This document shows, one piece after another, positions 9,082 through 17,288 of a stretch of 64,000 nt of DNA. A program made the position numbers and the translations under genes. Origin of the DNA: Crocinitomicaceae bacterium (lineage in GTDB: Bacteria > Bacteroidota > Bacteroidia > Flavobacteriales_D > Crocinitomicaceae); NCBI GenBank assembly GCA_030727405.1, contig JANRBR010000011.1:1-64000 (forward strand), given 5' to 3'. Position 1 is the stretch's first letter. Every line of letters starts with the position of its first letter. The notes beneath the pieces were generated by a model. The model did not search any database. It was not told the DNA's origin and was given only the letters and a program-made list of their open reading frames with translations.

Positions 9082-9636
9082 TTATCCTTTTCCCAACATT
9101 CCTTTTTTCAAGGTCTCATCTGCCGGTTTTGATCCAAACCAAATGGAAAAAAGTGCTTTTTTGAAGTCGTAACCTGGAATTGTTCCTTTTACAACGCCAT
9201 TTTTCGTCACCTTCACTCCTTTTTCAGGTGTGTAATCTAGGTGAATGATGTCTCCGTTCTTAAACGGATCTGAAAAGAACGAAATGAATTTTTTCTTTTC
9301 ATCGGCTGAAGCTTTACACGAAGCATTCGCAAATCCTTCATTTACCGATTCAATGAATCGCTCCCGAGTTACACTGCTTGAAATGATTTTGATGTGTATG
9401 CCCATTTCTTGATTGCCATAAATCACTTTAGATGCATCCGTTGTTTTTGCTTCAAGGTAAAGTGCAGCAACATATAAATCCATCCAATATTTTTCTCTCA
9501 ATCCTCCACCATTTAGGACAAGATTGTTTTTTCCAATTTTTGCTGTTGTAGGAAATTTAACGCCGGAAATGGTTTTCGTTTGTGAAAACGATTGAAATCC
9601 AATCAACAAAAATAAAATGCATGCTAAATTTTTCAT
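9082..9636 (-). CDS. exported chalcone isomerase-like protein
   Basis: 184-residue protein with a signal peptide (MKNLACILFLLIGFQSFSQ). The remainder matches the bacterial chalcone-isomerase-like family: GVKFPTTAKIG, then LNGGGLREKYWMDLYVAALY near residues 41-60, and the C-terminal KNGVVKGTIPGYDFKKALF with FSIWFGSKPADETLK. The fold is shared with plant chalcone isomerase, but bacterial members have no proven flavonoid chemistry; a fatty-acid or other hydrophobic ligand role is often proposed. It appears monocistronic, with a good promoter upstream and a terminator downstream. Confidence 0.85.
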   Translation of the reverse strand: MKNLACILFLLIGFQSFSQTKTISGVKFPTTAKIGKNNLVLNGGGLREKYWMDLYVAALYLEAKTTDASKVIYGNQEMGIHIKIISSSVTRERFIESVNEGFANASCKASADEKKKFISFFSDPFKNGDIIHLDYTPEKGVKVTKNGVVKGTIPGYDFKKALFSIWFGSKPADETLKKGMLGKG

Positions 9637-9658
9637 TGTATACTTTTTAGGGTTCCCT

Positions 9659-9688
9659 CAAAAATAAGCATAAATGAAGTAAATTCAA
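9659..9688 (-). promoter_or_regulatory. promoter of the chalcone-isomerase-like gene
   Basis: On the minus strand TTG (9688-9686), 19 nt, then TATTTTTG (9666-9659). This is a close match to the Bacteroidota consensus TTG-N19-TAnnTTTG and sits 22 bp before the ATG at 9636. Confidence 0.6.
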
Positions 9689-9693
9689 ACAAG

Positions 9694-10914
9694 TTATTTG
9701 TCAAACCATTCATCAGGGTCTGAATTTTCTTCAATTAATTTTTTCCAATTATAATTTAAATCCTCAGTATCTTCTATGATGGACATGTAATCTTTTGCAT
9801 CGATGTCGTACCGTAAAATTTCTTCACCCGTATACGCTTCAATGGCATCTAAAAAGGCTACTTCCTCCTCACTACAAAAAGATAGCGCTTGTCCTGTTTG
9901 CTGACCTCGACCTGTTCTTCCGCATCGGTGAACGTAATTTTCAGGTGAATCAGGCAAATCGTAATTGATGACATAATCCATGTTTGGAATATCTATTCCT
10001 CGACAAGCCACATCGGTTGTAATTAAAACTTGGTTTTCAGTGGAACGAAAGCGATCCAAAATAGCAAAGCGGTCCTCTTGTTCTTTTCCTCCATGCAAGG
10101 CTTCTGCTTTTACTCCAACGCGTTCCATTGCTGAAACAACTCGTTCTGCCCTTACTTTTGTACGCACGAATACTAAGAATTTAAAATCAGGGTATTCCTT
10201 GATCATGTTTTCTAAGAAGAATCGTTTGTCGTCCATTTCGATAAATGCTACTGCGTGGGTGACATTTTTGGAAACTGGATTTTTTGGCGAAATCTGGATG
10301 CGTATGGCATCGTGAACGACATCATAAGCCAATGATTTGATTTTTTTCGAAATGGTCGCCGTAAAAAACAAGGTTTGACGGTTTTTTGGAATTTTCTTTA
10401 GAACATCCTGTATGTCTTTTGTGAAACCAAGGTCCAACATCAAATCTGCTTCGTCTAATACCAGCATTTCCAATTTAGAAAGATCTATGAATCCTTGAGC
10501 GATTAAGTCAAACATCCTTCCGGGTGTTGAAACTAAAATATCTAAGCCGTTTTTCAAGCGAGCGATTTGTTTTTCTTGTTCCACGCCACCATACAATCCT
10601 AATACACTTACGGGTGTTTTTGCGCCAATTTGAACGACCACCTCTGAAATTTGCTTCGCTAATTCACGTGTTGGAACCAAAACCAGTCCTCTAATGCCTT
10701 TATAAGAACCTCGTTTTTTCGTAGCAAACTTATGAATCATCGGAATAACGAATGCGGCTGTTTTACCTGTTCCAGTCTGAGCGACAGCCATCACATCTTC
10801 GCCGTCCAAAATCGGTTTAATGGCACGATGCTGAATGTCTGTTGGTCGCTTGAATCCGAGAATATCGAGCTGGTCTTTAATTTCATCAATAAGGGAGTAG
10901 TCCTTGAATTTCAT
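9694..10914 (-). CDS. DEAD-box ATP-dependent RNA helicase
   Basis: 407-residue RNA helicase. Ordered motifs: Q motif region (FKRPTDIQHRAI), Walker A AQTGTGKTAAF, PTRELA, TPGRMFD, VLDEADLMLD, FFTAT in place of SAT, VFVRTKVRAE, TTDVACRGID and HRCGRTGR. A short acidic tail of about 50 residues follows the helicase core. The start is the ATG at 10914 (MKFKDYSLIDEIKDQL). The frame is open to a non-ATG codon at 11001, but those extra residues overlap a TACCTTTG box (10926-10919) and read unlike a helicase. Role: RNA unwinding in ribosome assembly or mRNA turnover; the exact substrate is unknown. Confidence 0.93.
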   Translation of the reverse strand: MKFKDYSLIDEIKDQLDILGFKRPTDIQHRAIKPILDGEDVMAVAQTGTGKTAAFVIPMIHKFATKKRGSYKGIRGLVLVPTRELAKQISEVVVQIGAKTPVSVLGLYGGVEQEKQIARLKNGLDILVSTPGRMFDLIAQGFIDLSKLEMLVLDEADLMLDLGFTKDIQDVLKKIPKNRQTLFFTATISKKIKSLAYDVVHDAIRIQISPKNPVSKNVTHAVAFIEMDDKRFFLENMIKEYPDFKFLVFVRTKVRAERVVSAMERVGVKAEALHGGKEQEDRFAILDRFRSTENQVLITTDVACRGIDIPNMDYVINYDLPDSPENYVHRCGRTGRGQQTGQALSFCSEEEVAFLDAIEAYTGEEILRYDIDAKDYMSIIEDTEDLNYNWKKLIEENSDPDEWFDK

Positions 10915-11012
10915 GAAACAAAGGTAAGAATGTTTGAGCAGGAAATACCATTGGTCAAGTTCAGGGAATGAACCTTTTTTGAAGACGGATGTAAGCAACA
11001 AAAAAACAACTC

Positions 11013-12695
11013 ATGAAAAGAATCTTCTTATTAATGGCAATAACGACTTTCAGTTGGAAAGCGTCTGCCACAGAAAAAGACTTAATTAAGTCAAAACTTT
11101 CCGAAGTGACCGTGTATTCACAAGGTGCTCAATTACATCACAAAGCGAATTACACAGCAAAAATCGGGATAACGGAATTAAGCATTGAAGGAATCAGTCC
11201 TTACATTGATCCGAAAAGCATTCAAGTAAAAGCCACTGGAAATGTGGTGATTTTGGATTCAAAATATGTCTTGTACTATCCACAACCAACATCGAAAGTA
11301 GAGAATGGCATGCCACAGAAATTCAAAAGAAGTATTTCCCTATTACAAGATTCGTTGCGTACTTGGAATTTTGACATTCAAGAAATAGATGATGAAATCG
11401 GCGTTCTGAACGCTACAAAATACATTATCAGTAACAATGGCTCCATGAAAGGGATCGGGAAAGTAAATGACTCCATTCTTTTGTTAAAGTCAGCCGTTGA
11501 TTATTACGCATTAAAAATGAATGAAATCAATAAAAAATTATTGAGCTTGCAACGTAAAAAGGCATTAAAATTAGATGCAAAAATGGAAATGGAAGCTCGT
11601 TTGGAGGAATTGCAAAACTACCAAAACGGAAATGGATTCATCGAGGAAAATACCAAAGCCATTCCGCGCGTTGTCATCACCCTTTCTTCGAACGAAGTGA
11701 GTTCCGGAAAAATTAACTTTTCTTATGTTGTTTCTCAAGCTGGTTGGACACCACTATACGACTTAAGAAGTGATTCCTCCACTGGAAAAATCAATTTAAC
11801 CTACAAAGCACAAGTGCACCAAAACACAGGATTGGATTGGAATGACATTCGCTTAAATATCTCTACGAACAATCCATACGCCAATAAAACAAAACCCGAG
11901 TTAAATCCATGGTACATCGATTACCAAGCGGCATATGGCAGAAAATTAAAAGAATCAACTGTATATTCGGGAACAAACCTTGGAATGATCGACACCCAAG
12001 CCATGAACATGGGGTACGCCTTTACTCAAAATACGGAGGAGTTTAAAGATGCACTCACCGCTGCCAATTTCACCACAGTGGTACAAATGCTCATTGCTGC
12101 GGAATTTAAAATTGACCTTCCTTATACCATTCCTTCCAACAACGACCAGCACATGGTATTGATCAAACAAACGGATTTAGCCACTACATTTAAGTATTAC
12201 GCTGTTCCGAAGTTGGATCCGGGAGTTTACCTCGTTGCTCAAATGACCAAATTGGATGAACTTCAGTTGATTCCTGCAAAAGCAAACATTTTCTTTGACG
12301 GTTCTTACATTGGTGAAACATACATCGATCCAACACGCATGGAGGACACTTTAAACCTATCTTTAGGAAAAGATCCAAACATTGTCGTAAAAAGAACGCT
12401 TTTGAAGAAAGAATGCAAGGACAAGGTCATTCAAGACAAACGCGAACGCACTTTTGCCTATTCCATAGAAGTAAGAAACAGTAAATCCAGTTCGATTGAC
12501 ATTGTGATTCAAGATCAAATACCGATTACGCAAAATACCGATATCACGATTGAATCGGCGAATCTTGCGAAAGGAAGATTAAATGAACGAACGGGCGTCA
12601 TTGAATGGAGTTTCAATTTGAAATCGAAGGAGAATAAAGTCATCGATTTTGATTATAAAATCCGACATTCAAAAGATAAGGAGCTGAACATCTAA
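11013..12695 (+). CDS. MuiA-like exported protein (DUF4140 + DUF4139)
   Basis: 560-residue exported protein of the mucoidy-inhibitor MuiA-like family. A signal peptide (MKRIFLLMAITTFSWKASA) is followed by a DUF4140-type N-terminal domain (SEVTVYSQGAQLHHKA), a coiled-coil stretch around residues 140-200 and the DUF4139 domain, recognised by VVSQAGWTPLYDLR near residue 239 and DWNDIRLNISTNNP. The C-terminal part has the family's KRTLLKKECKDK and AYSIEVRNSK segments. Molecular function is unknown. It is transcribed alone and ends at a strong bidirectional terminator. Confidence 0.88.
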   Translation: MKRIFLLMAITTFSWKASATEKDLIKSKLSEVTVYSQGAQLHHKANYTAKIGITELSIEGISPYIDPKSIQVKATGNVVILDSKYVLYYPQPTSKVENGMPQKFKRSISLLQDSLRTWNFDIQEIDDEIGVLNATKYIISNNGSMKGIGKVNDSILLLKSAVDYYALKMNEINKKLLSLQRKKALKLDAKMEMEARLEELQNYQNGNGFIEENTKAIPRVVITLSSNEVSSGKINFSYVVSQAGWTPLYDLRSDSSTGKINLTYKAQVHQNTGLDWNDIRLNISTNNPYANKTKPELNPWYIDYQAAYGRKLKESTVYSGTNLGMIDTQAMNMGYAFTQNTEEFKDALTAANFTTVVQMLIAAEFKIDLPYTIPSNNDQHMVLIKQTDLATTFKYYAVPKLDPGVYLVAQMTKLDELQLIPAKANIFFDGSYIGETYIDPTRMEDTLNLSLGKDPNIVVKRTLLKKECKDKVIQDKRERTFAYSIEVRNSKSSSIDIVIQDQIPITQNTDITIESANLAKGRLNERTGVIEWSFNLKSKENKVIDFDYKIRHSKDKELNI

Positions 12696-12700
12696 ACATA

Positions 12701-12737
12701 AAAAAAGTCCCTGACAGAATCGTCAGGGACTTTTTTT
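12701..12737. terminator. bidirectional intrinsic terminator
   Basis: A perfect 9-bp stem GTCCCTGAC (12707-12715) and GTCAGGGAC (12722-12730), flanked by A6 on the left and T7 on the right. It lies between the convergent genes ending at 12695 and 12757 and can serve both. Confidence 0.9.
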
Positions 12738-12756
12738 ATGTCGGTGAATCAATCAA

Positions 12757-14166
12757 TTAATGACTACTCACGTATTTTCTATATTCCATTTTATTTTCAT
12801 CAAAAGTCATCAACTTCGCTAGTGACGTAGCATTCTCGCGGTCTATTAAACGGTCGGATAAAAATTTTGCTACTTCCAATTTATTGTCATCAAAAGTATA
12901 TAACGCTACTATTTTACCTGCTTGCTCTGTTGTTAAACAAGTATTTTTCAAAGCCAATTTCACCGCTTCTACTCGGTCGTCTTCAAAACTTTGATCTTGT
13001 AGTTCTTCCAAAAAAGTAGGGAGATTATTCAAGGTTCGATTACACGCAATAAGACTACTTGAGGTATTTGAAACATTCGTTTGATTGTTATTGGTGTTAT
13101 TAACAGCACCAACATTATTTGTTGTGGTCGTAGTAGTTGTGGTCGTTACGGTCGTCTGACCATTTGTTTGCTGGGTGTTTAATCCATTGGCATTGATGTT
13201 CATTTGAACATTGCCATTATTTGGCTGAATGGTTTGTTGCTGACTCGTTCCAGTTGCATTGATGTTAAAGTTTACATTCGCATTTGGATTCACTTGTTGT
13301 TGGTCCATTCCTGAAACATTCATGTTCATTCCAACATTGCCACTTTGCATGTTCGGATCCATTCCTGAAACATTCATGTTCATTCCAACATTGCCATTTT
13401 GCATGTTCGGATCCATTCCCGAAACGTTCAAGTTTATTCCAACACTGCCACTTTGCATGTTAGGATCCATCCCCGAAACATTCATACTAATGCCAACATT
13501 TCCACTTTGACTTGTTTGTGTTTGATTAACAGCACTTCCGCTTGCGTTCACATTCACATTCATCCCAACATTTCCTGTCTGCACTGGTTGATTTGTTCCA
13601 TTCATGTTCACATTCATGTTCACATTCCCATTGGAATTAGTCGAAGGCAAGGATGTTCCTGAAGTATTCACTTGCACGTTTGCTTGACCAGTTGTAGGAA
13701 CCGCGGTATTCACATTTCCAGTATTTGAAGTCGTTTGTGTAGTGGTAGTTTGAACCGTTGTTGTTTGTACTACCGCATCTGTAAAAACAGAAGCATCTGT
13801 CGGACGGTAAACAACCGAACCAGGGGTAACAATGCCAGTTGTAGGCTCCATGCTCACTAATTGCAATTTCCCTTTTCCTTTTTTGAAAATAATTCTTGTG
13901 GTAATGTCCATTGGAGCATCAATCAATAGGTTTTTGTCTACATCTGCTGTTTTTCCGTCGGAAAAGATGATTTTCAACGAATAACCTCCATTTTTAATGC
14001 CAGCGATATAAACGTTGGTCTGAGGCTGTGAATTTTGTTTGATTCCATTCAAAATGGCATAGAATTGTTGTCCACCGTTATTAAAGATCGTTAAGTTACT
14101 TTGTGCAACGGAAACGAAAGTTAGTAGACTGAATAAAAAACTGTAAATCAATTTCATCTTGTTCAT
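12757..14166 (-). CDS. exported DUF4476 protein with tandem repeats
   Basis: 469-residue exported protein. The ATG at 14166 gives MNKMKLIYSFLFSLLTFVSVAQ, a normal signal peptide (an ATG at 14157 also works). Residues about 23-120 form a conserved beta-rich domain. A long low-complexity segment rich in T, N, V, G and M spans about 120-365 and includes four tandem 18-residue repeats. The last 85 residues (LPTFLEELQDQSFEDDRVE and following helices) are a DUF4476 domain, recognised by paired helices with DDNKLEVAKFL and DENKMEYRKYV. Function is unknown; the domain is widespread in Bacteroidota surface and periplasmic proteins. Confidence 0.85.
   Translation of the reverse strand: MNKMKLIYSFLFSLLTFVSVAQSNLTIFNNGGQQFYAILNGIKQNSQPQTNVYIAGIKNGGYSLKIIFSDGKTADVDKNLLIDAPMDITTRIIFKKGKGKLQLVSMEPTTGIVTPGSVVYRPTDASVFTDAVVQTTTVQTTTTQTTSNTGNVNTAVPTTGQANVQVNTSGTSLPSTNSNGNVNMNVNMNGTNQPVQTGNVGMNVNVNASGSAVNQTQTSQSGNVGISMNVSGMDPNMQSGSVGINLNVSGMDPNMQNGNVGMNMNVSGMDPNMQSGNVGMNMNVSGMDQQQVNPNANVNFNINATGTSQQQTIQPNNGNVQMNINANGLNTQQTNGQTTVTTTTTTTTTNNVGAVNNTNNNQTNVSNTSSSLIACNRTLNNLPTFLEELQDQSFEDDRVEAVKLALKNTCLTTEQAGKIVALYTFDDNKLEVAKFLSDRLIDRENATSLAKLMTFDENKMEYRKYVSSH
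13294..13506 (-). repeat. four tandem 54-bp coding repeats
   Basis: Within the DUF4476 gene, an 18-residue unit of the form SGNVGMNMNVSGMDPNMQ occurs four times in a row with small differences; the last copy diverges at its end. The DNA units are nearly identical, so the number of copies could change by slippage or recombination. Confidence 0.9.
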
Positions 14167-14240
14167 TTTTTTTTCAAAAATACACAAAATACATGGTCAC
14201 ATCAAATTTGGATTTCAATCCTTTTCCTAACTTCGTACCC

Positions 14241-15611
14241 ATGAATTTTGTCATTGTCGATGTGGAAACTACTGGAGGAAATACCAAAGACTCCAAAATC
14301 ACTGAATTAGCGATGTACAAATACGATGGCAAAAAAGTCATTGACTCTTTCATATCGCTTGTCAATCCAGAACAAGCTATTCCAGAATTCATCGTTCGTT
14401 TAACCGGAATTACGGATGCTATGGTAGCGGACGCGCCAAAGTTTTTTGAATTAGCCAAAGGAATCATTGAATTCACAAACGATTGTATTTTCGTTGCCCA
14501 CAATGTCGCATTTGACTACGGAATGTTCCGAAGCGAATTTAGGAGATTGGGCTTTGATTTTCGAATGCCTCACCTCTGTACAGTTCGCTCGTCACGCTAT
14601 GTCATCCCTGGCCATGCTAGTTACAGTTTGGGTAAATTATGCCGCGAAATTGGCATTGACAACAACGCCCGACATCGAGCAGATGGAGATGCAAAAGCAA
14701 CCACGGAATTGTTTCACCTGATTTACCACAAGGATCCCAATAACTTAAGCACCTTTATTCAACAGGAACTTAATCCAAAATCCATTCACCCCAATTTAAG
14801 TTTGGAGGTCATTGACAACCTTCCAACTAAAGCGGGTGTATACATGCTCTACAATGAATTCAATCAGTTGATTTACATTGGCAAAAGCATCAACATCAAA
14901 AAACGCATCGAACAGCATTTGCGCAATACAAAAACGGCAAAAGGACTCAAAATGATCCAAGACATTTGTCGGATTGAACACGAATTAACTGGAAGTGAGT
15001 TGATTGCCATGTTACTTGAGTCGGAGTTGATCAAAAAACACCAACCCATTTACAACCGCAAATTGCGAAAAAGTTTTTTTCCCTTTGGCATTTTCGACAC
15101 CGTTGATGAACTTGGCTATGTTCAATTACAAGTTCTTTCGATGGCAAAAACGGAAGCACAAGCGATCATTCAATTTAGTACTAAAAAAGAAGGAACTGAT
15201 TACTTAAGTCAATTGACAGAGAAATTTGAACTTTGTCAAAAACTCAATCACCTCTACCCGACCCAAAGCGCTTGTTTTCATTACACGATTAAAGCATGCA
15301 AAGGAGCCTGTGTGCAAGAAGAAAGTTCGGATGCTTATAATAGTCGAATCGACGAATTATTGGAACATTTAAACTTCAAAGGAAACTCGTTTTTTATTGT
15401 GGACAAGGGCAGAAATAAAGGAGAAAAAAGCATTGTTTGGATCGACCGTGGCACCTACAAAGGATATGGATTTGCACCCTTCCATTTTCATGGAAAAGAA
15501 CCCATGCATTGGATGCGGTACATTCAGCTAGAACAAGAAAACCGTGACAATAAATCCATCATCAATTTGTTTATTCGGAAGGATAAGCGCCACAGAATTG
15601 TCCCTGTCTAA
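14241..15611 (+). CDS. DEDDh exonuclease fused to a GIY-YIG domain
   Basis: 456-residue protein with two nuclease modules. Residues 1-170 form a DnaQ-like DEDDh 3'-5' exonuclease: VDVETTGG (Exo I), AHNVAFDYGMF (Exo II) and HRADGDAKAT (Exo III). Residues about 185-275 form a GIY-YIG domain like the UvrC N-terminus (AGVYMLYNEFNQLIYIGKS, then KKRIEQHL). A UvrC-like cysteine segment KACKGACVQE lies near residue 360. I chose the ATG at 14241 because the exonuclease begins at once (MNFVIVDVE); the frame is open 48 bp further up. The architecture matches proteins named DNA polymerase III epsilon-like or Cho-like; a repair role is inferred. Next gene starts 12 bp later. Confidence 0.88.
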   Translation: MNFVIVDVETTGGNTKDSKITELAMYKYDGKKVIDSFISLVNPEQAIPEFIVRLTGITDAMVADAPKFFELAKGIIEFTNDCIFVAHNVAFDYGMFRSEFRRLGFDFRMPHLCTVRSSRYVIPGHASYSLGKLCREIGIDNNARHRADGDAKATTELFHLIYHKDPNNLSTFIQQELNPKSIHPNLSLEVIDNLPTKAGVYMLYNEFNQLIYIGKSINIKKRIEQHLRNTKTAKGLKMIQDICRIEHELTGSELIAMLLESELIKKHQPIYNRKLRKSFFPFGIFDTVDELGYVQLQVLSMAKTEAQAIIQFSTKKEGTDYLSQLTEKFELCQKLNHLYPTQSACFHYTIKACKGACVQEESSDAYNSRIDELLEHLNFKGNSFFIVDKGRNKGEKSIVWIDRGTYKGYGFAPFHFHGKEPMHWMRYIQLEQENRDNKSIINLFIRKDKRHRIVPV

Positions 15612-15623
15612 CCTCAACGCATC

Positions 15624-16397
15624 ATGACTGGAAAAGTAATTGTATTAGGATCAGGTACTTCACAAGGAATTCCCATGATCGCCTGTGATTGCGAGGTTTG
15701 TCAATCAACAGACCCGAGGGACAAGCGCTTGCGTTCTTCGATTTTATTAGCATTAAATGGATTGACTTATTGCATTGATGCAGGACCTGATTTTCGTTAC
15801 CAATTGCTACGTGAAAAGGTCAAACAATTAGATGGAATAATTTTCACGCATGAGCACAAAGACCATGTGGCAGGTTTAGATGATGTTCGGGCTTTTAATT
15901 TCTTTTCCCAAAAACCTATGGAAATCTACTGTTCAACAAACGTAGAAAGAGCCTTGCAACGAGAATTTCACTACATCTTCGATGAAAAGAATTACCCAGG
16001 AGTTCCTAAAATAAACGTCAATCTTATTGACAAACAAGCGTTTAACCTAAATGGAATTCATATCGTCCCTATCGAAGTCATGCATTACAAATTACCCGTT
16101 TTAGGTTTTCGAATTGGAAATTTCGCTTACATAACCGATGCTAAAACCGTATCGAGCGAAGAAAGAATCAAACTTCGTGGCGTGGAGATACTCGTGATAA
16201 ATGCGCTACACAAATTCCCACACATTTCGCATTTCAATTTGGAGGAAGCTTTAGCGTTTATTGAAGACATTAATCCTAAGCAAGCTTACCTCACGCACAT
16301 TTCACATCTCTTTGGGAAACATGCTGTTATTTCAGAAGAGCTCCCTGAAAACGTTTCCCTTTTCCACGATGGACTTTCCTTTGAGATCGAGTTCTAA
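15624..16397 (+). CDS. MBL-fold metallo-hydrolase, PhnP-like
   Basis: 257-residue metallo-beta-lactamase-fold phosphodiesterase of the PhnP/tRNase Z-related group. It opens with LGSGTSQGIPMIACDC, followed by a cysteine pattern CDCEVC near residue 18 that in PhnP-type enzymes binds an extra zinc. The active site is HEHKDHVAGLDDVR near residue 76, with further ligands in YITDAKT and ALHKFPHISHFN near the end. The substrate is probably a small cyclic or linear phosphodiester, but cannot be fixed from sequence. Likely in one transcript with the exonuclease upstream and the acyltransferase pair downstream. Confidence 0.88.
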   Translation: MTGKVIVLGSGTSQGIPMIACDCEVCQSTDPRDKRLRSSILLALNGLTYCIDAGPDFRYQLLREKVKQLDGIIFTHEHKDHVAGLDDVRAFNFFSQKPMEIYCSTNVERALQREFHYIFDEKNYPGVPKINVNLIDKQAFNLNGIHIVPIEVMHYKLPVLGFRIGNFAYITDAKTVSSEERIKLRGVEILVINALHKFPHISHFNLEEALAFIEDINPKQAYLTHISHLFGKHAVISEELPENVSLFHDGLSFEIEF

Positions 16398-16466
16398 CAA
16401 GTTCTTTGTGAATAAATCCCTTTTTATGCATCATTTTTGCTCGATGAAAAAGATTAAATTCGAATC

Positions 16467-17288
16467 GTGCAAGCACCCAAACTAATTGACATTAAAGAAT
16501 TAATTCGAAGTAAGAACCCTAAACTATTGAGGTTTCTTCCTGGATTTGTGCTGCGTTACTTACGTAAAACCCTACACGAAAAGGAGTTAAACGAATTCAT
16601 TAAAGCTCACGGAGAATTGGAAGGACTTGCTTTTTGCGAAGCAGCAACGAATTACTTCAATTTCAAGTTTGAAGTTGAATACATCGAACGCATTCCAAAG
16701 ACTGGACCGATCATCATTGCCATGAACCATCCACTAGGAGGTGTTGATGCCATTGCATTTATTGTTGCTTTAAAAAATCACCGCAAGGATCTAAAGTTTA
16801 TTGTCAACGACATCTTGATGAACATTGAAAACTTAAACAGCTATTTCGTTGGAATAAATAAACATGGATCAAATGGCATTTCGGCCAGAGACCGCATCAA
16901 ACAAGCGTTCTACCAAGATCATGCTTTGTGTATTTTTCCCTCGGGAATGGTGAGCCGCATTCATGAAGGAATCATTCAAGATTTTGAATGGAAGAAAACA
17001 TTTATGACGTATGGACGCAGTTTAAATCGACCGATTGTCCCAATTTTTATTAGTGGTCAGCTCTCACCATTCTTTTACAGGCTTTTTAAATTAAGAAAAT
17101 GGCTTGGGATCAAAGCTAACTTAGAAATGTTTTACCTAGCCGATGAAATGCTAAAACAAAAAAATAAAACCATTCGGTATACCGTTGGAGAACCAATTTT
17201 AGGAAGAGATGTTGATCCAAATATGGATGACTACACAGCCGCTAATTGGTTTAAATCCATCGTATATCAGTTAAAAAACTCGAAATGA
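16467..17288 (+). CDS. PlsC-like acyltransferase, candidate glycine-lipid O-acyltransferase
   Basis: 273-residue lysophospholipid-acyltransferase-fold protein. The catalytic motif is NHPLGGVD near residue 87, an H-X5-D spacing rather than the standard H-X4-D. FPSGMVSR near residue 152 stands for the usual FPEG motif. The start is GTG at 16467; no in-frame ATG is nearby. The stop overlaps the next start by 4 bp (ATGA), so the two are translationally coupled. In Bacteroides, adjacent genes of these two types (glsA, glsB) make glycine lipid: the GNAT protein N-acylates glycine and the PlsC-like protein adds the second acyl chain. That role is inferred here from the pairing. Confidence 0.82.
   Translation: MQAPKLIDIKELIRSKNPKLLRFLPGFVLRYLRKTLHEKELNEFIKAHGELEGLAFCEAATNYFNFKFEVEYIERIPKTGPIIIAMNHPLGGVDAIAFIVALKNHRKDLKFIVNDILMNIENLNSYFVGINKHGSNGISARDRIKQAFYQDHALCIFPSGMVSRIHEGIIQDFEWKKTFMTYGRSLNRPIVPIFISGQLSPFFYRLFKLRKWLGIKANLEMFYLADEMLKQKNKTIRYTVGEPILGRDVDPNMDDYTAANWFKSIVYQLKNSK

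Noticed and set aside
13259-13662. Plus-strand open frames opposite the DUF4476 repeats
   Set aside because: They exist only because the coding repeats on the minus strand leave the other frames open; they have no homology-like features.
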